64,000 nt of DNA. It comes from Haliscomenobacter sp. GTDB lineage: Bacteria; Bacteroidota; Bacteroidia; Chitinophagales; Saprospiraceae. The DNA is taken from assembly GCA_016713275.1 (NCBI GenBank), contig JADJPL010000008.1, forward strand, positions 124,001 to 188,000. Reading direction: 5' to 3'. The position numbers and the translations under genes are program-made. Below are positions 9,219-20,558 of this stretch, piece after piece. The notes below the pieces were generated by a model, which saw only the letters and a list, made by a program, of their open reading frames with translations, was not told the DNA's origin and did not search any database. The first letter of the stretch is position 1. Each line of letters opens with the position of its first letter.

Positions 9219-9662
9219 ATGAAGGGCTTTACCATTCCGTTCCTGTTTTTGGGCGCCCTCCTGCTGGTTGGCGGGGCGGGCGCGCAGGCGCAGACCGGCA
9301 AGATCACCGTCCAAATCGAAACGGTTAAAAGCGGCCAGGGTCAGATCGGCGTTCTGCTGTTCAACCAGGCGAAGGGATTTCCGGGGGAGAACCAATCCGC
9401 TTACCGGGAGGCGCTCCTTCCCGCCAAAAAAGGCAAGATGACCGTGACTTTTGAAGACCTGCCCTACGGGACGTACGCGATCACCATCCTGCACGACGAG
9501 AACGGCAACCTCAAAGTAGACGCCAACTTTCTGGGCATCCCCAAGGAAGGCTACGGGTTTTCGAACAACGCCCGAAACCTGTTCCGCGCCCCGAAGTTTG
9601 AGGAAGCGAAATTTGAGCTGAAACAGCCGCAAGTCACCCAGCGCATCGATTTTATTTACTGA
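9219..9662 (+). CDS. DUF2141 secreted protein, carotenoid-cluster associated
   Basis: Small exported protein of the DUF2141 family (PF09912). A signal peptide occupies about residues 1-24 (ending GGAGAQAQ). The mature part shows the family pattern: a GQIGVLLFN strand, an FEDLPYGTYAITILHDENGNLKVD block and an IPKEGYGFSNN block. The ILHDENGN segment resembles a calcium-binding-like loop, but no activity is established. Members are often found beside carotenoid genes in Bacteroidota, and the position here agrees. 147 residues is the usual length. It is followed by a heptamer repeat tract. Confidence 0.85.
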   Translation: MKGFTIPFLFLGALLLVGGAGAQAQTGKITVQIETVKSGQGQIGVLLFNQAKGFPGENQSAYREALLPAKKGKMTVTFEDLPYGTYAITILHDENGNLKVDANFLGIPKEGYGFSNNARNLFRAPKFEEAKFELKQPQVTQRIDFIY

Positions 9663-9684
9663 CCCTGTAGCCGGGATTTCCTTG

Positions 9685-9863
9685 GTGGCTGGTGGCTGGT
9701 GATTGGTGGCTGGTGGTCGGTGGCTGGTGAGTGGTGGCTGGTGATTGGTGGCTGGGAAGGGGCTTAATCCTAACCACTAACCACTAACCACTAACCACTA
9801 ACCACTAACCACTAACCACTAACCACTAACCACTAACCACTAACCACTAACCACTAACCACTA
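9685..9863. repeat. Two opposed heptamer repeat tracts
   Basis: Bases about 9685-9757 are tandem GGTGGCT/GGTGATT heptamers. Bases 9770-9863 are about 13 almost perfect copies of the heptamer TAACCAC. The second tract is roughly the reverse complement of the first (GTGGTTA), so the two halves can pair imperfectly into a long hairpin between the convergent DUF2141 and adhesin genes. Possible terminator. Confidence 0.85.
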
Positions 9864-9866
9864 AAA

Positions 9867-12800
9867 TCACTCCAGTATAATCATCTTCTTCGTCGCTGTA
9901 TACGCCCCTGCTTTCAAGGTGTAGCTCAGCACGCCCGTCGCATTCAGGTCGCTGGCTTTCACGGTTACCTGGTTATGCCCTTGCGCAAACTGCCCTTTTA
10001 CAACGCGCAGCGTGCGGCCCGTTACATCCTGGATCGTCAGCGTCGCTTCGCCGGCTGCTGGCAGGGTGAAGCCGATCACCGTTTCGCCGGAGAACGGGTT
10101 CGGGGTGTTTTGTTCCAAGGCGAAAAGCGTTGAGGCGTTAGGGCGTTGAAGCGTTAGGGCGAGGGATACACTCAGGTAGTCGCCGTCCTGACGGTAGGCT
10201 TCCGCTGCCGTGATCCGGCTGTTGAGGTTCATCACTTCGCTCAAGCTTGCCACATCCGCTTTGGCCTTCACCACCAGCGTGAAGAGCTCTTCCTGTCCCC
10301 CTTTGGAGGGGGCCGGGGGGAGGACACCCAGCAATGCATTCCAACTCGCCGTCACCATCCCTTCCTTCGCAAACACCCCAAAGTTGTCCGCTTTGGACAC
10401 TCCGTATTCGATATCCACCAGGTCCACTTTGTTTGGATCCAGGCCCAGCGTAAACTGATAGCCTTCGATTGGACTTACATCGCCCGTGAAAGCGATGCGG
10501 TATTCATTCCCGGCTTTCAACTCCTGGTCTTCGGCTTTGAGTTCAAAGGTTCCCGCCGTGCGCACGATGCTGTTCGCTACTGCGTTGCCGTTCACGTCGC
10601 CCACTTTCACCGCCACAAAGTTTGCTTTCGCATCTGCGGCCAGGTCGTTGAGGTTCGCTACTTCGGGGAACTGGCTCTTCCATGGGTTCGATGGATCGGT
10701 AAACTTGAAGCTGCGGTCCACAAAACGCCAGCTCGTATTGCTCGCATACTTCGTATCGATGCCCAGGATCAGTTTGCGCAACTGGATCAAATCCAGCGTC
10801 GTCACCGAACGCGAGTTGTTTACATCCGCTGCAATCAGCTTGTACGGGCTATTCAGGGGCTGTACGCCCAGGATGTGTTTCGTGATCAGCACCAGGTCGA
10901 ACGTCGATACCCCGTTGAGCGGGTTCTTGTCCAGGTGCGGCGTTACCGAGTAGTCGTACCCCAACGTCACCCCGCTAAACCCAAACTCTCCGTCCCGGCC
11001 CGTCATCTTCGTCACCGAACTTGGCCCGACAGCGCCACTTCTACCCCTTCCACGCTCTCTTTGTTCTCCGTGGTGATCGCTCCGCCGATCGCTGCCGATG
11101 CCGCCGCACTCGGGCATACCTTGCGCCCATCCGTCACGATCGCGTACGTCTCGCACCAGGCCCAGTTGCCCAGCACATCTTTGGTGTACAACCGCACCGC
11201 TACCTGCGTCACCTTCGCATCGTCGCAATCAAAAATCACCGACGTTGCCGGTTCGATCGGGATGCCCGCTTCGTTCAGTCCGTCGTGGCTATCCCATACC
11301 CCGTCTGCGATCCCGTCCGCGCCGCTGTCTTTCACTACGTAATATTGATTATCCGGGATGTTCTCCTTCACTCCTACCGTCTTGGCGTTGCAATCCGCTA
11401 CGTCGCTTGCTTTGAAGTCCGTAGCCCACACCGCCATCGCGCCTTCGCCTGTATCCGGATCTTTCATCAAATCCGTGCTCAGGCCATGGTAGCAGATTGG
11501 AGCAATGCCGTTGGTGTCCTTGATGGAGAATGGAATGTCTTTGGCCAGCGACAAATTGCCGCAATCGTCGCGTACGATCACCGTCAGTTTGTGGTCGCCG
11601 ATCGAAGCTGGCTGGCATCGCCCGTGCCTGTTACCACCCACGCGTTCGTGCCTTTGTCGTCGCCGTTCAGCGCATGCGCAGGCGTAACCGTCAGGTAGGA
11701 AGGCAGTTCGCCGCCATTCAACTTCACCCGCTCGATCGCCAGGTTGCCGCTTGTGCCTGGAATCTGCTGGACTTCCGTAGCGCCGGAACACAGATCCTGG
11801 GCTGCAAACTCAATGGCTACGGTACTAGAGCACGTGTTCTTGTTTTGATAGAATACCTGCTCGGATGGATCAAGCACTTCCGGGCGTACCTGGTCGTGTA
11901 CGAAGATGTACTGCGTGTACATGAATGCAAAGTACTCGTCGCCGTTGTTGCCGTAGCTGGCGTACGCGCACGTTTTGGGATAGGATTCCCCCCGCTCGTC
12001 ATACCAGTATCCGTCGTCGTCGCTCACCGTTTTCGGGCCCTGGTTTGCCCAGTTCACCTCGTCGTTCGGGTAGGCTACCGTACCATCTTCGTCTTCGTAG
12101 TAGATCTCCTCGTCCCCATCCATATCCTTATCCCGAACCAGGACGTTCACCCCGCCGGCATCATCCCAGTTCGTCCCGTTGTCGTTCGGGTCGCGGGGTA
12201 CCACGATCGCATACTGCATCGGCTCCCCGCAACGCTCGTCGTACTGGCACCAGTTGATCACCGTAAACGTACGGAAGATCTTGTAGCACTCCGCTACCGG
12301 AGCGCCGTTCAGCGTAGCGCCGTTGTACCGCTTGTCATCTACGTTCACCGCCAGCACGTCGCAAGACAGTTCGCCCCCGTCGATCACGTTCGCCGTGTCG
12401 CGCAGGTTCGAACAATCCCCTTCCAGATCCGCAGGGAACAGGATATTGTACTCGTGTACCGGCTGGACTGTAATCTCTACCGTACCAATCGACCCCGTTA
12501 CGTCGCCTTTGCTCGTCGTCTTGGTGTACGCGTAGCTCACCGTTACCGTGCCCGCTTCGCAGTGCAGGTTGGTGCTTACCGTCGCCTTAACGGCCGTATT
12601 CTTACAATCGTTGCCGCTCATCGTCACCAGCACGTTCTGAGGACCTTTAACAGCCGTCAGGATTGCCTCTACGAGGGTCTTGTAATCGCTGCCCGTTACA
12701 TCCATAGCGCCTTTGCCGGCTGCCGTCAGAAGCCCTTCAACCCATGCACGGTCCGTGCACTTGATCGTTACAGGCCATGGCAGGATGTAGGTAGGAAGCA

Positions 12801-15800
12801 CTTTGTCTTCGATCAGCTGTTCGCTCCAGCAGTAGCTGAAGTTGCCGCTCTTGTCCCAGCCACCCAGTTCAACGATTACTTTGTTGCCCAGGTCGCAGCA
12901 GAAGAATTCCGCATAATCCAGCCACGGCGTCATGATCGCCGTTACGCCGCTACGCGTCACCGATACGAATTTCTCGTGGTCTTGCAGCGTGCCGTCCCCG
13001 TTCTCATCCCAGCCGTCTTTGCCTACTTCAATCTTGTTGTTCTTATCCCAGTCGTAGCCTTTGGCAACGAAATCAGCCTCGCAATCCGCGTCGTACGAAC
13101 GGCGGAGTTTGATCCGGTCCATCGCGCAGTTGTCCCAGCTGCCTTCGTCTACGTCCTTGGCATTCACCCGTGCATAGCCATAGTAGCCATAGCCCTGGGT
13201 TGGGTATTGCTGCCCGTAGCCCGCCCCTTGCGCGTTCGACAGCGTGATATTCAGCTGATCGTCGCACTTCATCACCGGGGCGATCTTATCTACCACCCGG
13301 AACTCACAACGCTTTGGTCGCTTTATTGTAACAATGGTCGAACGCTTCGATATGGAACCTGTACAGCCAGGCGCTAAACCCGTTACTAACGGACGGCCGC
13401 CAACCACGGCCACCTGGTACGTCTCCTCGTACCAGCGCTATCCGTCGACAGCGGAATCCCGTAGGCATACTTCAAGCCCCAGCGCCCCATCTTATGCACG
13501 CTCACGCTTTCGGGTTTTGATCACAGTTGTCCCTTGATCTGCCAGCCCAGGTATTCCTTCAACCCTGCCCGGTCCGTAAACACCGACGCCGTGCAATCCA
13601 TCGCCCCACCGAACCTGCCGTGCTGCGCTCGCAAGATGGTCTTTCAACGGCTCCCGATTTCACTTTGCGCACATCCTCAAACGTGGGCTTACATTGTCGT
13701 ACCACTTCAGCAGCACGTACGTGCAGTTCTCAACCCGTGCTCCTCGCCCGGATTGCACCAGTCGAAGTACGACAGCTTCACCAGCACTTTCTTCCGTTGC
13801 CGCATACCGGGAACGTGTTCCACTTGCGCATCAAAGCTGTAGTTGCAGCCCAAAAGCTTGTATTTCGAATCTGCCCCTTCGGCAAAGAACGCGTAGCCCC
13901 GGTCTGTCACGCAATCCAGCGAATCCTGGATCCGCAGTTTGGTCTTGAACAGCCGCAGCATTTCTTCCGCTGTGGGTGCTGCACACTTGTCGCCACCTAC
14001 CAGGCACGCCAGATCCAGTTCGTAGTCTACCTCGCCGCAGCAGTTGTCTTTAGGCGCATCGAAATCCTCTACGATCGCATCGCATTTACCCGCTACCTGC
14101 GCTTTCAAACTCTTCAGCAACTCGTTGCCAAACGTGACCGCCTGCGGGCGCACCAGGTAAATGTGCTGGTACCCCTGTACGAAGTTGCCGTAGCAATCCG
14201 TCGCCGTGAACGTCCGCTTCAGCCGCGCCCATGCTTCGTAGCCCGAAGGTACCCCCGGATACGCCGACCCGATCTCGTCGCAGGTGAAGTACGTCAGCTC
14301 ATCCGTCGCTTTCAGCGTCGTGGAGCATTTGCAATAATCGTTATGGCACGCATCCGCAAATACCGGACGGCCGGCAAACAGCGCGCTGGTTGCGTCTTTC
14401 CAAGTGTTTTCCTTATTGAACAACTCCTCCGCATTCAGGCACAGGAAGGCCGCGGTGGAGTTTGTAAACTGTCCATTGAGCAGCTCCGTCTGGCCCGGGA
14501 CCGCCAGCGTACCCACGTTGCATTTGCCGATCCAGCTCGTGTACAGCGGGGCCGATTTGTCTTCGGCCACCACTTTGCCCCAGCAGATCAGGTTGCCCAG
14601 TCCGTCGAAGAGCCCATACGTCCACTCCCCGGCGCAGTCGATGATATTCCCGTTCGACGGGTTGTTGTCCACTACCCGTACCGTGGCCGCTTCGCAGTTG
14701 CCCAGCACCAGGTTTTTCGCTTCCAGGGCGTAGGTGCACGTCTGCGGGTCCAGCGTCACGTTGACTCTGGAGCAGCCGCATGCCGCTACCTGGAAGGTCT
14801 GTTCCACCGTACTCACACAGCCGGGGTCCGCCAGGTTTTTTCCACCCGTGGTATCTGCATCAAAACTGTATTTAAGCGTATTGAGCCCCAAGGGCAACGC
14901 ACCTGGATTGATCGTCAGTTTTGTAGGAGATGGGCTTGATCCAGCCTGTGACGCCCCATTCAAAACAAAAGAACCCGTTCCCGTTGCGTTGTTCGCCGCA
15001 GTGCCTGTCACCGTAAATGGGGCGGAGTTCGGTGAAACCAGCGCAGGCAAGCTGTTGATTGCTACATCGGGGTAGTAGCAAATGTTATCAACTGAAAACC
15101 TTACGTTGCCAGGGCTACCTAGGGCATTGGGGCCTTCGACCGTCATCTTATATCCAGAACTATCCGTATGCACAAAGGCAATTTCGTATTTCTTCGTCAT
15201 ATTGTTGTAGGTGAGGGTATTACCTACTGCCACATTGCCCGGGGCTACCCCGCCCATTCGATCCGCTGCGATAGCAACTACCGTCCAAGTTTCACCGTCA
15301 AACGGAGAACTCACAGTTACTTCTTCATCAAATAGGCTATTGCCTTTGCAAGTACAGGGATCATCGATCTTATAAATGGTCTCTGAACAGTCTACCACCG
15401 TCAGGCTCCGGGTAGCTGGAGACAAAATCATACAGCCATTAACGTCTTGTACGCTTAAACTGATTTCTACTGCGCCAAAACCCAGTCCCTTGGCACTGGC
15501 CGTGCCATCGTTGTGGTTCATGATTTGGACACTACCCGCACCACCAGTTTGGGTCCAGGTATACGTATATGGCCCGGTTCCGCCGGTCACTGTGCTGCTC
15601 AGCAGGATGGTAGAGTCTTGGCACAGGAAGGCCAAAAAGTCGATGCTGGCGGTTATTATGGGGCAGCAATTTGGGCCAGTGGAGATTTCCAGCGCTGGAA
15701 TATCCTTTTCTACCTGCCCCTGGCCATCTACATCTATACTCTTTAAAACAAAATCAGCATCAGATAAAAATTTTATTCTGATGGTATCGCCGCTGGTGTA

Positions 15801-18800
15801 GTTTTGAATCAGCGTATCTATGCCGTTGTAGCCGATTACCAGGTCAAAAGGACCGGCAGGACAGGTGGCTTCCACTACAAATTTAGCCGTATCGCCCGGA
15901 CACAATTGAGGTGTGGATGTAGTGAAGGAGATGCTGGAAGCGGATACGCCTCCCATCGGCAAGCTATTCAATACAGATCCGGAATTGTTCGTGATGTTAA
16001 AACTTTCGGGATCCAGGTCATAAATAGTTCCTGCATTGGAGTCAATGTCTGCAACAAGCGTTGCCGATGTATCTTGATTTTGTACAATAATGCCGTAGTT
16101 GGTAAAGCTGTTGCTTTGATCTACGATGGGAGTACCTACCTCAATCAACGCACAAAGTCCATTGGTAAAGGAGGTTCCTTTGTTTAGGATAGCCGTGGAA
16201 TCCGCATTATTGATTACAATATGTGCGGTAGGGCGGTTATTGAAAACCCCTGTGGCATCGTTGACAATCCCACCGCCAAAGAGCGGCCCTTTAGTGCCAA
16301 TATTGATCAGGCCGCAGTTGTCGAACAATTTGGCGCTGTAAATCCCCGCTTCCCCAATACCGGTGTCTCTGGCCATCCAGATTTCCCCAAAGTTGTAGGC
16401 ATCTCCCGTGTTGTAGATGCCATTTTTGCGGACATAATCTGCGTAAATTTTACCTTCGCGGCTATTGCGAAAGTATTTGCTGTTGTCGATACCATGATTC
16501 CCCAGGGTATCCATTTCGATAACCCCTTCGTTAATCAACGTATCCGAATTGACAATGGCGCTATTACTAGCATACCCATTGACATTACTTACTTTAAATG
16601 ATCCACTATTGGCAAAATACCCTGCATTGTTGATCAATGTTGCATCGGTAGAAAAAATGCGGATCTTGCCCTTTTGAAAAAATGCAGCGCCGCTTTTATT
16701 GTCAATAAATGGTTTATCATCTGACATGTAATACGCATCGATATCAGCCTCATTGACAAATGTACCTTCATTAAGGATGCCATTGCTACCTGAAGCTTGC
16801 ATGTTGAAGTTAGCCTGGTTTAAACAATAGCCACGATTGGTCATGAAATGACTTATACCGTTAACCTCAATAAGTGGAATCGCGCCAATAATTAGGGAAT
16901 CTGTATTAACAAACAAGGTATCTAAATATTGTACCTTAAACGTTGGCACATCCCTTATTTCCATATAATGGTGATTCGTAAAAACCGCATTTCCCAGAGC
17001 CACTAATTCCATTATTATTCCACCCAATTGTTTGAAGCGGCCGTAATTGACAATTCCCCCGCCACCGGAGTAGTTAAGATCCGTAGTCCCTTCGAGGGTA
17101 ACTTGGCCATCAGGGGCATTGTAAAATAAGGGGCTAATAGATACTCCATAACGTAAAGCCATGGCACTGCCCGGTTTTCCCAGAAAAATCCCGGAATTCA
17201 GAATGGAACTAACCCCAAGAGATTGCACCGTCAATTTATCATAAAACTCAAAGTAGCCCTCATTCACAAATCCAGCGTCGCCTAAACTGTTCAGATCGTT
17301 TCCTCCTCCAACACCCTGGATAAGGATTTCTCCCTGAGAAATGATGGTGTCCCCGACGCTGTTTTTCAATGAAGGACGTCCAGCTCCTTGGTCACACTTT
17401 AAGAGGCCATTGTTGATGATCACCGAATCATTCAGGATGCCATAATTGGTACCGGTCGCAAAGTCTATTTTTGCTCCGGTCTCATTGCTGATTTTACCTT
17501 TATTGTGCAAAGTAATTCCTTTGTCTGCGTATCCAGGTACATCCGTCCCAGCGCCTACGGTCATCCCTCCCAAGTTTTGAACCACCCCACAGTTGAGCAG
17601 CGTAGTAAAAAACCCTCCTCTAACGGTAAGTGTTCCCGTATTTCGGATGGTATCGTTGACCCCATTGTAAAGTGAGGGTTTTGTGCCGTCATTGCCCCCG
17701 GATTTGAGCGTGAATGTACCGTCATTTATTACAATAGAGTCGTTGATAAGCCGGGAACCATTTCCACCGGAAATAGTAAACGTAGCCCCGGTTTTATTGA
17801 CTATTCGGCTGCGATTGTGCGCTACATAATCTAAAAAACTAGATCCATCTATAGAAAAAGTACCCGCCTGGTTTTCGACCAAGCCATCATTGATCAACTG
17901 AGCGCCCACTCCCCCCAGAATCGTTACGCCGGCCTTGTTGATGAAGGAGGCATTTGGGCCATTTGCAAAGCCAACGCCCTGCAAGGCGCCCCCAATGGAG
18001 AAGGATCCGGCATTGTTTTCAATGGCTCCCAGATTGTACAACCTTACATTTTCGCCGTACTGCACAGTAAAGGCAGCATGGTTGACCAGGGTGCCACTGG
18101 CATAATTGATGAAGGCGGTATCCTTCCCACTGTCCACGATAAAGCTACCGCTGGTATTGGTAATGGCGCCGAAGTTAATCAGGCGGTTACCCAATCCATT
18201 AAGCAGCGTGAAGGTCCCTTTGTTGATGATTTGAGCGTTGAGCTTATTGACCAAGGCGTCGTTGTAGGCCGAATCAACTTGAAAGGTACCTTCATTGGTA
18301 AAAATACCCTCGTTGACAAAACCATCCGTATCGCTGCCGATTACGTTTAGGGTTGCTCCTGCACTAACGGTCAGGTTGCACCTGCTTGCAACGTAATGGA
18401 CCGCGCGCCAGGCTGTTCCGCTGCCGATGACGGGGGAAGTTGCCCGAACCAGCGGATACGTCGGGGATAATCACATGGTCGCCGGTTACAGAACCCTCCA
18501 TAGGAGGCAGATTGGGCGTGCCGCTGGAGACAATCCAGTTGCCTGCCTTGTGCCAGTCGGTGTCTATTGCACCCGTCCACTCAACCGTATTGCCAGCTAC
18601 GAAAGGCTGGGCAAAGGATTTTTTTGAAGTGGAGGGCGGCGCCAAACGTGCCACGAATTCGGGCAAGGGATTCCAAAGCCCAGGGGACGCTTTGCGGGTG
18701 TTTGCTGCCGGGTGGGACGTATTGGGAGCAGCGGATGCGATCCCCGACAAAACGCCAATCAACAGCGCCCCTAAGAAGGAGGTTCTTGTAAAAAAGGTCA

Positions 18801-18801
18801 T
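9867..18801 (-). CDS. Giant T9SS-exported surface protein, frame broken several times
   Basis: Reconstructed protein of about 2,970 residues. A signal peptide (MTFFTRTSFLGALLIG, cut after ASAA) is followed by about 800 residues of low-complexity repeats around NKGTF/NNGTF, which suggest a beta-helix stalk. PKD/Ig-like and Cys-rich segments follow, then HYR-like domains, a dockerin-like block (GVSTFDLVLITKHILG and DVNNSRSVTTLDLIQLRKLIL, coded near 10760-10900) and a C-terminal T9SS type A sorting domain (LEQNTPNPFSGET to the end). A likely cell-surface adhesin. Open pieces: 18801-18434, a 60-bp piece to 18374, then 18374-13720, 13310-11610, 11608-11025 and 11024-9867. Shifts lie at a G5 run (18432-18436), near 18374, 11608 and 11025, with about five more clustered in 13450-13730. 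Sequencing error or a pseudogene. Confidence 0.82.
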
Positions 18802-18859
18802 TCGATGAGATTTATGAAAATGTTAATTGCTATTTGGGTGTCAAGATACAAACAATCCT

Positions 18860-18867
18860 CAAAAGTA
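18860..18867 (-). promoter_or_regulatory. Bacteroidota -7 box for the adhesin gene
   Basis: On the minus strand the bases read TACTTTTG, matching the Bacteroidota consensus TAnnTTTG, about 60 bp before the adhesin start at 18801. No clear -33 TTTG is seen upstream, only a T-rich stretch. The rest of the 240-bp divergent spacer (18802-19041) is AT-rich and shows no gene. Confidence 0.4.
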
Positions 18868-19041
18868 TAGCATGTATTATATTGAAAAAATCGCTCTTTG
18901 TTTGCTTGGAACTTAAGCGAATTTTTGACGTATTTTGATGAAATCCCTAAAAAAAATAGAAATTTGCTCGCCCGAATCCTTTCCAGTCCGGCCAAATTTT
19001 AAAACAAAGGGAGCAAAATCCTGAAGGGCAAATCAATACAC

Positions 19042-20451
19042 ATGAAAAATTTAAAAAAAACGCATACGCCCGTTCCTAAACCGATTCCCCTAAAACTCCA
19101 GGTTTTCCCTTCCGCCGACCCTCGCGCCAACCATTCGGTACTGGCGCTAGGCGCTAAATCTGCTTTTTTCAGAATTCAACTTCCAGAACGCATGTTGCAT
19201 CTGGGGATTTGGATAGGCCTCACCACCTGCGGGATTTTATTTCCCCCAAAATCTGGGCTTAGGTATTTTTATTCTGGCTTTAATTAATTATCTTATTCTA
19301 CTGAGTTTTCGCTTAAATAATTATTTTTCGAGCACCAAATCGCCCGCTCAAATGTTGCCGGATGATCCGGAAAAATGGCCAAGTTTCAGCATTTTTTTCC
19401 CTTAAAAAATGAAAACGAGGTCATCCATGAAACACTCCAGGCCATCGCGAACCTGGAGTACCCAAGCGCGTTGGTTCAAGTTCTTGTGGTGGTAGAAGAA
19501 ACGGACCTGGTTACGCAAAACAGTTTAAAGCAAGTGGAACTACCCTCCCATTTTGAAATCCTGTACATACCTCAGTTGCCCCCCTACACGAAGGGAAGAG
19601 CATTGCTGTACGCATTGGAGGCCGCAACAGGAGAATATGTAACCGTATACGATGCCGAGAGCCGGCCGGAGCCCTTACAGCTACAAAAAGCAGCCTTTCA
19701 ACTGCTCAATGCCTCCGGAGAGGTATGTTGCCAGGCAAAAATTCAAATCTCCAACCGGCATTTCAACTGGCTTACCCGAAATTTTGCGGGAGAATACTAT
19801 GAATGGTATGAACAGCATTTAGTTGAACTTGCTGCTGCCGGGCTCCCTTTTGGTTTGGGGGGCAACTCTTTTTTCGTGTCAAAAAAAGCATTGATTGAAG
19901 CGGGCGCCTGGGATCCCTACAACGTAACCGAGGACGCTGATTTAAGTGTTCGATTGATCCAGAACAGCGTTAAATTAAGCATCCTGGACAGTTATACCTC
20001 CGAGACTTGTCCTGAAGCCATGATGAATTGGATCAACCAACGTACCCGCTGGAACAAGGGGTTGTTTATCACCCAATTGGTGCATTTAAGAAAAACCTTA
20101 TTTACTCCAGCATTCAAGTTTCAGGGATGGCTGAGTTTTTGGTTGCGCATGATTTGTGCCGCCGCGTTGCCTTTTTTCAATTTATACATTGCGCTTTACA
20201 TGCTGCTTGCCAATTTGAGTTATTTCCAAACATTTCTCTTTAGCGCAATGCTTTGGTTCATGCTAGCTGTCAATTTATTGGTTTCCTGGATTATTAATAT
20301 TACCACGTACCGGCGTTTAGGTATTCAATTGTCCTATCCAGCTGTATTTTGGGATTCCTTTCGCTACTTGTTTTTGCACATCATCGCTGGCTACAAATCG
20401 TACTGGGAGTATTTTATGGCGCCATTGCATTGGAACAAAACAGCGCATTGA
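19042..20451 (+). CDS. Family 2 glycosyltransferase, membrane-bound, with two frame shifts
   Basis: Processive-type inverting glycosyltransferase of the cellulose synthase-like GT2 group. Conserved motifs are DAES (donor binding), TEDADL (catalytic base) and QRTRWNKG (the Q-x-x-R-W motif). Hydrophobic segments lie before the catalytic domain and after it (about four near the C-terminus). It probably makes an exported polysaccharide or glycosylates a lipid. The ATG at 19042 starts a frame that breaks in the C5A4 run at 19243-19251. It continues in another frame through a transmembrane segment (GLGIFILALINYLILL) and breaks again in the T7 run at 19392-19398 within FSIFFPLKNENE. With both corrected the protein is complete at about 470 residues. 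It lies between the adhesin and the CRISPR array. Confidence 0.78.
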
Positions 20452-20558
20452 TATCCTGCACTCCGCCAAGTTTCATTTCGGCAATAGTTCTGTATCTATG
20501 TGGCAAAGGCCCGTACCCGATACCAACCTGAACGCTAAATTGGAATACCTGATATAGG

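Noticed and set aside
11530..14939. Long plus-strand frames (615 and 470 codons) opposite the adhesin gene
   Set aside because: Composition is Arg/Val/His-rich with no domains; the minus strand carries recognisable secreted-protein domains. Shadow frames in GC-rich DNA.
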